Assembly: GCF_050436995.1 (NCBI RefSeq)
Contig: NC_134751.1
Location: 7,440,001 to 7,504,000, forward strand
Source of the DNA: Anticarsia gemmatalis
Lineage: Eukaryota > Arthropoda > Insecta > Lepidoptera > Erebidae
DNA: 64,000 nt
Reading direction: 5' to 3'
Positions within the stretch are counted from its first letter, which is position 1, and each line of letters starts with the position of its first letter. A model generated the notes under the pieces. That model ran no database searches. It saw only the letters and a program-made list of their open reading frames with translations, and was not told where the DNA came from. The position numbers and the translations under genes are program-made. This document shows, piece after piece, positions 1-9,584 of this stretch.

Positions 1-300
1 GCCTTACTTCGTCACAGGCTGTAGGCTGCACAAGAAGGGTGACAAAGTCTTACAAGCCCTCTTCGATGTCTCAAGGAAGGAGTAATTGCCGGAAACTCAC
101 TATATCACGAGGAAACGTCGCGTCGGGGTGGAGGAGTGACATTTGACTCGACTAATCGAGTTCATTCACAGTACAATCAAAGCAACGATTAGGTTGTGGC
201 CACCACAGGATATGCTACCGGACGTAAGACGGCAATAGAGCCACTTGACTTTTTTGTGAGGATGTAAACATGGAAATAACTTTATCTATCTATCACTTTT
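1..300 (+). repeat. Possible non-LTR retroelement 3' relic
   Basis: A short coding-like stretch at 3-92 ends in a stop. It is followed by about 150 bases of untranslated-looking sequence and a terminal run of ATCT units near 280-295. The sequence just before the tail (TGTAAACATGGAAATAAC) resembles the one at 14193-14242 (TGTAAATGGAAATAATTTT), so both may be 3' ends of one LINE family. This is inference from two short matches. It lies to the left of the last visible cyclin D exon, probably inside that gene's intron. Confidence 0.3.
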
Positions 301-810
301 ATAATTGTTGTTTATAAGTTTCCGTTTTATATATTTAATACCAAGACTATCTGTCTTTCTCTACCTGTTTTCATCTACCTGTAATTTCTAAAACAAGCTC
401 TCTTCCGAAGTGTTAAGATCATATTCTATTTTGAAGGGATATCGAAACCTTACGCACGCACTGAAGCCCGACGTATGAGGTTTCATTGCTACATGATGAA
501 TACGTGAGAAACTAATGACCACGAATAACATTAAGTAGTGTGGTTTGAGACCACGTGGTGATGGAATGCGAGCGATGTTTGGACATTAAAATGACCGCGT
601 GTTTCTTTTTTTTGCAAGCTGACGAATATTATTTTATACCTAGCATTCTTTGTGTGTTCTTTTTAAAAAATTGCAATATCATTTACATAATGGGTGTCAC
701 TCTGTGTGACCACTTTTGGTGTTGTAAATGTATACTTAGAATCAAATTGATGTAAACAAATAGGAAAAAGTTTTCTAAAATAGTGACAATAGTAGGATGT
801 AGATACTTAC

Positions 811-2025
811 TCTAACTTCATGTGGGAACACGGAATTATCTGTGTAAGCGCACAGCAGATCTACAGACAACGGGTGGCATTGGCGGAACTTGGAGGCGAG
901 AAGCATGGAGGTGACGGCAAGGAGCTGCAGCTGCTGGCGCGAGATCGCGCGGTGAGCAAGGAACCGGTCCATGTAACTCACGGCCAAGGGAAACACCTGC
1001 TCCTCACACTGTTGCTCCTCGCATACCTGTGATACAACCACTCAATGATTACATCAAACAAAGTAGGTACAGTCGAGCTACCAACAACTTATTTTATACA
1101 GCCTTAATTCAACAAAATGGGACTGGGACTTTCACTCATAATATCCAAAGAGTAATTTCTCGGGGTATGCCTCACTCGACGATAGATTAAGCTCTCACAG
1201 TTACGTCATGGAGTGATGGGACGGGGTCATTGTCATTGGTGCGTAAATTAGTGGCCCTCAGAGTCGCTTCTTTGACTGGAATATTTTACTTGTCTCTCCT
1301 CAAAGGGAGATTTTGTAAATTATGTTTTAGACCTCAAGGAAAGTTAGATTTATTATTTTGAGTACGATAAATATTATATGCACACGTCGCATTGTTAGAT
1401 AAGAACTATGTTTACTTTGATTGTAAAGCTCTAATTAGACCTCCATCATAAATTTATGTTGATCTTGAGGGTAGATGCAAAAAAGGAAATGCTTCATGTG
1501 AAATACATTTCATGATTACTATGACTTTTAGTTACTGTCTACCCTTATTTTTCTACACTTAGTCATAGGAGAAAATTAATTTAATCAAGAACGTAAGTAC
1601 CACATAAGTTCACGTGGTGCGCAACGTAAATAAACTCAAGAAATAAGGTCATTCACTCTAATCAGCTGTTAGCGGTCAACTCGCGCATTTCACACTACGC
1701 TTTTATCGCCAATCTTATATCAATGTTAATATTTGCTATACTTATAAGGTAAACAATATTAAACAGTAAAGTTATTTATCTAAATGGTTCTCACCTCTAA
1801 CATCCAGGTCGTCACCACTTTCCGCATAAAAGGCTGTATGTCAATTTGTACGTTTTGAAAGTAGTCCGTATGAAGAGCGTGTGATCTCTCCAGAGCCAGC
1901 AGGTTCATGATAAGCCGAGGGTCGCGGTCTAGGGCCCGGTCTGGACCTGCGACACACATGTCGACTGTCTTTCCACTGCCACTGTTGCCAGAATTCTGCA
2001 TGTTCTCTTCACAGGACAAATCCAT
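811..2025 (-). CDS. CycD: Cyclin D, N-terminal part (5' two coding exons)
   Basis: G1/S cyclin that activates CDK4/6 and phosphorylates Rb-family proteins in the nucleus. Coding exon 1 is 1795-2025 (77 codons) and exon 2 is 811-1026 (72 codons), joined in phase 0 (TTAGAG|GTGAGA to TCACAG|GTATGC). Exon 1 starts M-D-L-S-C-E-E, which contains the L-x-C-x-E Rb-binding motif typical of D cyclins near the N-terminus. The cyclin box starts with MRKVVTTWMLE-VCEEQQCEE and continues with FPLAVSYMDRFL, LLASK and YTDNS, closely following animal cyclin D1. The reading frame is open upstream of the chosen ATG, but the Rb motif sits where it does in the family when M at 2025 is used. A donor at 810 (AGA|GTAAGT) shows that the gene continues, but no further exon is found before the left edge, so the second half of the cyclin box and the C-terminal degron are outside the window. 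Confidence 0.9.
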
Positions 2026-5000
2026 TATAAGCACAAACAGCACTTGATTCTTCACAAATTGATCGTAATGAAAGTTCAATAACTTGTAAGAAATTAAGAA
2101 TATATTTTAAGTCCACAGATAAAAGTTTGTTTACAAAGTGTATTCGTAACCCGGTGGGATATGCGCACGCGCACCGCAACACACAGCCGCTCGAGTGGCG
2201 ACCTATGGACAGAGTAAATAGGGCTGTATCGGAACGCGACTTCACTCCGCACCTCACCCCACTTACAATCTCCCTATTGTGGCCCTTGGTCCTTGAGCGG
2301 GTCTAGCTTGTATTCATAGTATTGAATTAAATGAAAAAAAAACTTGCTTAAGTTTAAAGAAATGTATAATCATTTGACAGAATATTACTATCATTTTATT
2401 AAAAGCCTTTAGTTTGAATATTGACGATAAACACCTATCAGATGGTTATGATACAGTTAAATAGATTTGGAACTCTTTAAATGAGTAGAAGCATTAAAAA
2501 AGTGATATTACTCTAAGATCTGGGAAATATTTAGTACCTTAAAGGTACCCTTGCAGAGCCTGTGTCGTCAAAAGAAAATAAGAAAACACCGACCAATTTT
2601 TCACACCTATAACACAGGCCACGTGTACAACCTCTTTTCAATGAAATGGGATGATTTGTTTACCTGCGTCACAGATCTTTTTCGCATTCGCCGCATTTCG
2701 TCGGGTTTCGATGAAGCCCTATGTGACGATAGTGAGGCATCAGGAAAAAACTCGTTGATTGATAAAAAAGCTGTCAAACATAAACCTGAATATATATTCT
2801 ATTAGGTCTATCTATCCTAGAACGATTTATACCTTACTCATACTCATACCTTATCAAAGCAAGCAATGCCATATTATTTTTATTGGTCTTCTTTCCTTAT
2901 AACTACTATCTTTTCAATACTTTTTCCAGCATTCAATAGATTGCGATACTTACTAAATATTAAAAAAAAATATATTAAAACCTTAATATTTCTGCAACTC
3001 ATACAAGCCAGCTTTAAGACTAAGCTACTGTAACTAGCGACTGCATTAGACCAACGTTGTAAGGAAGTACCTATCTGCAGTTTTCAGTATTTTTAAGACA
3101 TTTTCTTATGACTAACTGTACCTAATTATGAGACTGCTGGTCACAAGGTCTCGGGTACGATTCGTGAGTCGTAACTGACACTTTTCAATTTCAGTCGGAA
3201 TATTCTCAATAGCTAGGACAGTGGTAGTAGCTCGAAATTTGGCATTGTCGCGGCACAACGCAATAAGCTCGCACCCTGTAACTAACAAAACGAGAATGTT
3301 AAGTTTCGGTATCTTCAGCATCACGTACATGATATTACAAGAAATTGTAGTAATAATTCGGATAGTCCTTGTCATTGCTTGATCATAGATTTGGAACTTA
3401 GAAGGGACACGAAACCCAAGACACTTAGGACTACGAAGACTTCATAATTTTTGAACTTTCGTGTGGTATGTTTATTGCATACACGGCAACTAACGAGGAT
3501 ATGCATTTTGCATGTGAAAGCGTTAATAAAACATTTCAGCGCAGGAAAACCGTAAACACAAGCTGACCGGCTCAGCGATGAAGATCTTTGTTCAGGGCAG
3601 TGTTATTTAACTTTCAAGTAAACTAATCAAGGCTAGTAATAGTAATAACAGTACAAATAACAGAATCCTTACAAATGGCTACTTTATCTAAATCTACTAA
3701 CCAAACTTAAATTCTGCTTGATATTAGTGGAACATTTAGTGAACAGACCAGATGTTCAGATGTTTACAGGCTTCCCCACACACAAAAAATGACATAGATT
3801 TACAGGACTTACATTATACAAGACCGGTTTTGAGTAACAAGTTATCGGTGGCACGAGGGGCTAACAATATTATAATGTTTGATATGCTAACCATGTAGTT
3901 ACTAGGCAGATTAATGAATTATTAAAATCAAACACGCTTGTGGATTTTACAGCGGCATATTTATTTTTATGTTGTTAATATCTTGATCGAACATTTTGTT
4001 TCAAAAGAATGGGTATGGCAATCTGAAGAAATTTTAAACACGTGTACAGTTCTATTAAAGTACATATCTAAGGTAATTTCGAATATTTATGATAAGTTCT
4101 ATTTCTGATAGCAATAATATCGCACAAAACCTAAAGCCTTAAGATCCTTGGTTTCTCCCAATTAGCTTTAACTCTTAACTTTTTTCATTATGCTCATAAG
4201 TACCCTTTTTTGTAGTTTCATTTTGTAGCTTGTCCTTTTAGTGGAACGCTCAGACCTAGGAGGCTGGCTAGCCATATCTACTGTTTTATAATATTAATAT
4301 TAATGCCTAAAAAATTGCACGTTTAAATATATTATGTATCTCGGTATTGTCATATCGGCTGTGTAAAAGTGGACGTTGTTCCTATAATTCTAACATTTTC
4401 TTCACTGGAAAAACAATATCGCTTTCAGGTTTAGTTGCAGCTTGACGAGGAGAAAAAATAATAAAAACATTGGGGTCTGTCCAGTTTTATTATTTAATCG
4501 GCACCGAAATAAATAGTTACCTCCTGTGAATTATAACAATAACATTACAATGCAGTATAAAAGAGGTAAAGTGAGGTGTACATTCGGAGGGCGCAACTCA
4601 GAGTAGGCACGGAGGAGGGCCGACAGCTGCGCGTGTGCCACCGCCGGCTGCACACAATCCGGTTGACATTTTATTACAAATCCGAGCACACCTGATCGCC
4701 GAGACCAGTCATTATTGTAATTCCATTATTTTGCCAGATTGTATTATTCGTGCGCGCACTTAGTTATACAAATACCCTCTCAAATTTTAAAATACTTTCT
4801 TAATAATTTCATGCTATAAAAAGTATAATTCAGCACACTTTTTTTGCTTTTTTCTCGGGAGCAAAAAATGGGATGAATTGTATAACAGGTCTCCACTCAG
4901 TGAAATAGACACAAAGGCAGCCCGCGCTTATACTATGCATTAAAGCAGTAACACCGAATGCAGTAAGCTGTTCCAACTGCTTCTTGCCAATCATCCTCGT

Positions 5001-6398
5001 TGGAATGTAACAAGTTTATTTATTGTTGCAAATAAGGCTCAACTATCAATTTAATATGAAAACAGCAGTATTCCTCTTCTTTTTATCTGTGCTCCTATCA
5101 ACGTCAAAATGGATTTCTTCAAAAAGTATACAACTACTTTTTACACCACTATGCCTTCTTGCTAGTTTCTTTACTACTTCGTCCAAGATATGCCAGGGCT
5201 TAAACATGGGTATCGAGGAAATAACTATCTTTCAAAGAATAGGCAGGAAAGATTTAAACATACCACCTTATATACAAACACGACGTCTAAATCTTGCCCG
5301 GGACTTAATCCGCGTGTAGAGTTCCCATCCTTCGAATATATCAGGTAATCGATCTTATCATGATAAGGTCAAGATGATCACAAAAGATTTATTTAAAATT
5401 TCGTCGTCATCATCTCATTAGTCAAACTGTATGATTCGGCGTTTAGTTTCATATATCTATCTCATTATTTAAAATAAAATTCGAATGTTAGTGGTCACAC
5501 TCCTCCGGAACGGCTTGACCGATTTATATGAAATCATCCCCTTTTCTATGTTTTCGCAATAAAACATTTGCCGAGTCAGCCAGTACTTATTCATAACTAT
5601 TATCAATTCATAAATGCAACTAGATGGATACCTTATTTTGATAACGAAGTACTGTTGTGTCCGTGTGCATAGCCGGAACTATATTAACATTTGGTATTCG
5701 TCTGGGATCCTCCAAAGGGACAGTTCCCGCGGTGTTTCACTACCCATCGCACCACATGCCATAGTCAAATTAGACGAGCCTGGACGACACACTCGCCACA
5801 CGGTAACCACTAATTATAATGTTATCGCTTTGTCAATTTGATCGCATCTTCATGTAAATATTAAGAAAAACGCATACATACCTACAAACATAAAAGAACG
5901 ATATTGTTTCTGTTCGCTGCGGCATTCGGATCAGAATATTTTTTTCCCTGAATAGTGTAATAAGCTATCTGGGTAAGTGACTTACTTATGTGCACTTCAA
6001 TGTAAGTTGGTGTTATAGGTTTAAGTACATAATTTAATTAATTATATTTATTCAGATTCATATTAGCTAATATAATTTTAATATGCGTGCTGTTGCAATG
6101 TGGCGAAATCAATCACATAGGTACCTACTGTGTCCTTATTATTGTGTATTTATACTATTATTTACTTACCACATGCTACGGAACCACGAACGGAACAATC
6201 TAATCTCTAATCTTTGCATCATAATGAACGATTTTTAGATCAGTTTAAAAATAATGGTGCATTACATTTCAAATCCCAACTAGGACTTTCCTCTTTGACT
6301 ATGTTGACCATTATTCGGCTCCGGGGGCCATCGACCAGTTTAACTGAAATGTACGTAGTCTAAAATAGTCCTAATTAATTCTGTGTGGTATATTATCT

Positions 6399-6460
6399 AA
6401 CCCCTCCCTCATGAGAGGAGACCCTTGCCCAGCAGTGGGACAATAATGGGTTAAATTTAT
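6399..6460 (+). repeat. Lepidopteran CAGCAGTGGGACA repeat, copy 1
   Basis: Contains AACCCCTCCCTC, GAGGAGACCC, GCCCAGCAGTGGGACA and AATGGGTTAAA in order. The same order of blocks recurs at 9832-9878, 12105-12160 and, inverted, at 62259-62330. It is probably the 3' part of a dispersed non-autonomous element. The family name is not assigned. Confidence 0.75.
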
Positions 6461-6587
6461 TTTAAATTTATTTATATTATCTTAACATATTTATCGCAAT
6501 GAATTTCAAGTTTATTGTTTTTCATGACTTTATTTATATCTAAATTCATCAGAGAAATGCTTACTGCACATTTGGTTAATATGGTCG

Positions 6588-6725
6588 TCTCCCCGCAATA
6601 ACCGTAAAGCTATATATATAGAGTGGGTTCGAATCCCACCCAGGACAAAAATATTTATGTGATGAACGTGAGTGGATATCTGTTCTGAGCCTGGTAGTAA
6701 TGCATGTTTATCTATTATCTGGTTC
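6588..6725 (+). mobile_element. tRNA-derived SINE, 5'-damaged copy
   Basis: Holds a pol III B-box (GGTTCGAATCC) inside GTGGGTTCGAATCCCACCCAGGACAA split over 6623-6650, followed by a body with TGTTCTGAGCCTGG. The same B-box and body occur on the minus strand at 10865-11034. The A-box end is degraded in this copy by an AT-rich stretch near 6610-6620. Confidence 0.7.
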
Positions 6726-7219
6726 GAGAGTGTGCTACGGTCACTCTGCTAAGTTTGAAATTAGATTACCATATTTACCATGTCATTGTGTAAGTTGTAC
6801 AAAAATATTTTCTATTTATTTTGGAGGCAGTAAATCAATAATTGCAAAACAATAAAATGTATGGATGTGGATGACGCAAAGGAAGTTTGTAAGAATCGTA
6901 CCAAGTGGCGATCTCTCGCCTAGCCATGGGAAAAAGGCGTAATTTTATGTGTCTATGAATTTACGACATAAAACATTTTCATGCATAATTATTTTGTAAC
7001 TTAATTTTAAAATAAAACCTAAAATAAAATAATAATCCAATCGCTTGCCAGTAAAAAAAATATAGCTGTCACTAGTGTCAAGTATGTCAAAATGTAGACA
7101 AATCTGACAAGTTGACAGTTCATCAAAGAAAAGAAAACGGTCGAAGGGATATTATTGTTGACGAAAACATTTGATATTATTTTCATTTCCAGGTTCTAAT
7201 TAAAGCTACCTATACAGTT

Positions 7220-9503
7220 ATGGCTTCTGAAAAAGATCCATTAGTAAGTGAAAGATCAGGAATAGTCCGTGAAGTTGGAAATCATGCCATTTGGAGTTTG
7301 TCTTCTTGTAAACCAGGTGAAAAACAAATATAAAGATATACTCCAATTGTAGATGTAATTGTGTTAAATTCAATCTCTTATATTTGTTTTTTTTTCGCCA
7401 ATGTGTATATATAGTTTTAATTTCAATAATTTAATGTAAATATTTAGTTATATAAGTTCTGTACAGTTTCTAAAACCTCTTATAAATAAATAAACTGTTT
7501 CTATAAAAAAAAAAAAAAAAAAACTCTTAAACTGTTTGTACAGGTTTCGGTATTGATCAATTGAGAGATGATTGCATGGATACTTACTGGCAGTCCGATG
7601 GGCAACTGCCGCATTTAGTAAACATTCAATTCCAAAGAAAGACGATGGTTTCTCATATCTATATTTATACTGATTACAGGGGCCGAAACAGGTCAGTAAA
7701 GTCAGTAAAAGTCAGTATTTTTGGACCTGGTCAGTAAAAGTCAGTATTTTAGAAAATCGGTCAGTATTGTCAGTATTTTTCCAAACTGACACACGTTTTT
7801 TTTTTGTTTTCCTTTGCTGTTGGCCAATCTTACATTCTCGATTTGCCCAGTAATCATATCAGAGGGCTGCTTTGGATGCTCGATATTATGTTGATGATCT
7901 GCGTAATACATATGTTACTGTAAAAGCCCGAACAGTGGTAAATCCTAAGATTTTAAGGTAAAACCTAAGATTTACCAACTCTCAATGGTAAAAGTTCGAA
8001 CAAGCCGGAGTTTAAAAACTGTAACATATACAGTATATACAAAACTTCTTCTTCATAACTATGTAACGGTATAATTATATACCGTAACATAGTTATAAAG
8101 AAGGAGTTTTGGGCAAAGCGACATGGGTAAGTTAGGTTAGAAGGCTAAGGTGGGAGCGAGCGAAGCAAAGCTATTTGTCGTTATTTTTTTTTCAAACCAC
8201 TCAGCAGGAATGCAATGCAATGCAGGAAAGCACCCCGCGAAGCGGTGCTCCGGCGACATCTCGACATCATCAAGTGAATAGAGGTAAAAGTTCGAAATAA
8301 AAGAATTGTTCGGACTTTCACCATTGAGAGTTGGCAAATCTTAGGTTATACTGGAAAATCTTAGGATTTACCACAGTTCGGGCTTTTACAGTAACATATA
8401 CATGTATTGAAGCATCACATGACTTCAATAGAACAGCAAATTAAAATTTGCTATTTTTTTGAAATCAATATTTTTGAAGTGAAAATGCTTTAGCGCCATT
8501 GCGCACTTTTGCGAAACTTCGTAAGACCTGATTGAAAACTCGTAAGACCTGATTGAAAACTCGTAAGACCTGATTGAAAACTCGTAAGACCTGATTGAAA
8601 ACTCGTAAGACCTGATTGAAAACTCGTAAGACCTGATTGAAAACTCGTAAGACCTGATTGAAAACTCGTAAGACCTGATTGAAAATTCGTAAGACCTGAT
8701 TGAAAACTCGTAAGACCTGATTGAAAACTCGTAAGACCTGACTGAAAACTCGTAAGACCTGATTGAAAATTCGTAAGACCTGATTGAAAGTTCGTTATTA
8801 ACGAAGCTTTTTAACACACTAAAAAGGCGATGCTGGTTGACTACAGGGATGGTGGAGACCAATAACCGAAAATAAGCTTTTTAACAGTCTTAAAAAAAGG
8901 ATTTTGACTTCTCAATTCGACTGTATTTGTATTTTTGTTATTTCACACCATTCACCTGAAAAACGGTTTAGAAATGGTCTGTATTTGGTCAGTATTTTTG
9001 AATTTTTGGTCAGTAAAATCAGTATTTTCGACCTCGGAACTTGTTTCGGCCCCTGTGATTACAAACTCGATGAAAGCTACACTCCAAGCAGAATATCAAT
9101 TAGAGCTGGAACTCATTTCAATGATTTGCAAGAAATAGAAGTCATTGAATTGATTGAACCTAGTGGTAAGTCTCTCCTTGTCACTAACTATTACAACATA
9201 TGATTTGGGCTAAGTGAAATTCACTTCAGCTGCCTTAACATAGAGAATTGCAATTGAATGTGTATACATGATGTGATGTTTTCTGTTTTAGGTTGGGAAA
9301 TGATACCAATCAAAGATATCCACGACAGACCTATTAGAACCTATATGATACAGATTGCAGTATTGAGCAATCATCAGAACGGGAGAGACACACATATGCG
9401 CCAAATCAAAATACATTCCCCATGTGAGCCTACATCATTTGACATCAACAAATTCAGAAACTTTTCTACTGTGCAGTTCCAACAATATGCTACTATTCGA
9501 TAA
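7220..9503 (+). CDS. APC10: Anaphase-promoting complex subunit 10 (APC10/DOC1), exon interrupted by a transposon
   Basis: Processivity and substrate-receptor subunit of the APC/C ubiquitin ligase, which binds D-box degrons together with Cdc20/Cdh1. Exons: 7220-7316, 7544-7691, 9014-9165 (or from 9023) and 9292-9503. The native coding sequence around the third exon is broken by a 1.38-kb element between the two copies of TGATTA(CA) at 7671 and 9056. Without the element the gene encodes about 181 residues, the usual APC10 size. The DOC-domain signatures are clear: TYWQSDG, PHLVNIQFQRK, YKLDESYTPSRI, QIAVLSNHQNGRDTHMRQI. The protein ends in I-R, the tail that docks on the TPR subunit APC3. The proposed splice 7691|7692 to 9013|9014 keeps phase 2 and would insert 21 codons between two copies of D-Y. 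Transcript evidence is needed to know whether the allele is functional. Its stop lies only 81 bases from that of convergent eIF2B epsilon. Confidence 0.9.
7400..7522 (+). other. AATAAA signals plus 18-20 nt poly(A) tract in APC10 intron 1
   Basis: An AT-rich stretch with overlapping AATAAATAAA near 7483-7494 is followed by a long A run at 7505-7523. This could be the tail of a retroposed fragment or a genuine intronic polyadenylation site. No coding homology is seen upstream of the tail. Confidence 0.4.
7912..8397. mobile_element. Foldback/MITE element nested in the APC10 transposon
   Basis: Starts ATGTTACTGTAAAAGCCCG and ends with the reverse complement. Long inverted arms run roughly 7912-8001 and 8307-8397 and are interrupted by small indels. 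ATACAT flanks both sides (7906-7911 and 8398-8403), a probable target duplication. The centre contains a further imperfect palindrome at 8041-8110 with about 33-base arms. No gene is inside. Confidence 0.75.
8521..8793. repeat. 21-bp minisatellite, 13 units
   Basis: Thirteen head-to-tail copies of GTAAGACCTGATTGAAAACTC, nearly identical, with only single-base variants (ATTC, ACTG, GTTC) in a few units. Because 21 is a multiple of three, the minus strand reads as an open frame of repeated R-S-Y-E-F-S-I. This frame has no supporting context and is treated as a by-product. Every unit begins with GTAAG, a 5' splice-site-like sequence. Confidence 0.97.
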
Positions 9504-9528
9504 ATGATACAAAGACTCAATGCCAAAA

Positions 9529-9571
9529 AATAAAACTATTCTTTATAAGTTAAATAATAAAATCTTTTATT
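9529..9571. terminator. Interleaved polyadenylation signals of two convergent genes
   Basis: Plus-strand AATAAA at 9529-9534 and 9556-9561 serve APC10 (stop at 9501-9503). The minus-strand AATAAA (TTTATT at 9566-9571) serves eIF2B epsilon (stop codon 9585-9587). With 81 bases between the two stop codons, the 3' ends must be very short or overlap. Confidence 0.65.
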
Positions 9572-9584
9572 TCCATAGATTGTT

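Larger units (their letters stand above)
2026..7219. other. Intergenic region between cyclin D and APC10
   Basis: About 5.2 kb with no convincing coding exon on either strand. The first few hundred bases (2026-2300) hold the presumed cyclin D promoter and 5' UTR, with a locally GC-richer patch at 2160-2260. A second GC-rich patch at 4600-4660 could be a far-upstream untranslated exon, but no splice evidence was found. A SINE fragment and a CAGCAGTGGGACA repeat lie at 6588-6725 and 6399-6460. A short tRNA-like B-box sequence near 3140-3165 resembles another near 51895-51935. Confidence 0.6.
7677..9055. mobile_element. hAT-like non-autonomous transposon inside an APC10 coding exon
   Basis: Both ends carry the 14-bp terminal inverted repeat CAGGGGCCGAAACA (left 7677-7690; right 9042-9055 in reverse complement). 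The host sequence TGATTACA is present at 7671-7678 and again at 9056-9063. This gives either a 6-bp duplication with full TIRs or an 8-bp hAT-type duplication overlapping the CA of the left TIR. Subterminal zones carry direct copies of GTCAGTA (seven on the left at about 7692-7775; two plus a TCAGTA on the right at 8989-9026). The interior holds a second foldback element and a 21-bp minisatellite. No transposase reading frame is seen. The hAT assignment rests on the CAGGGG start and the likely 8-bp target. Confidence 0.85.

Noticed and set aside
8425..8862. 145-codon minus-strand open frame with repeated RSYEFSI
   Set aside because: It follows from the 21-bp minisatellite lying inside a transposon. 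There is no homology, promoter or splice context.
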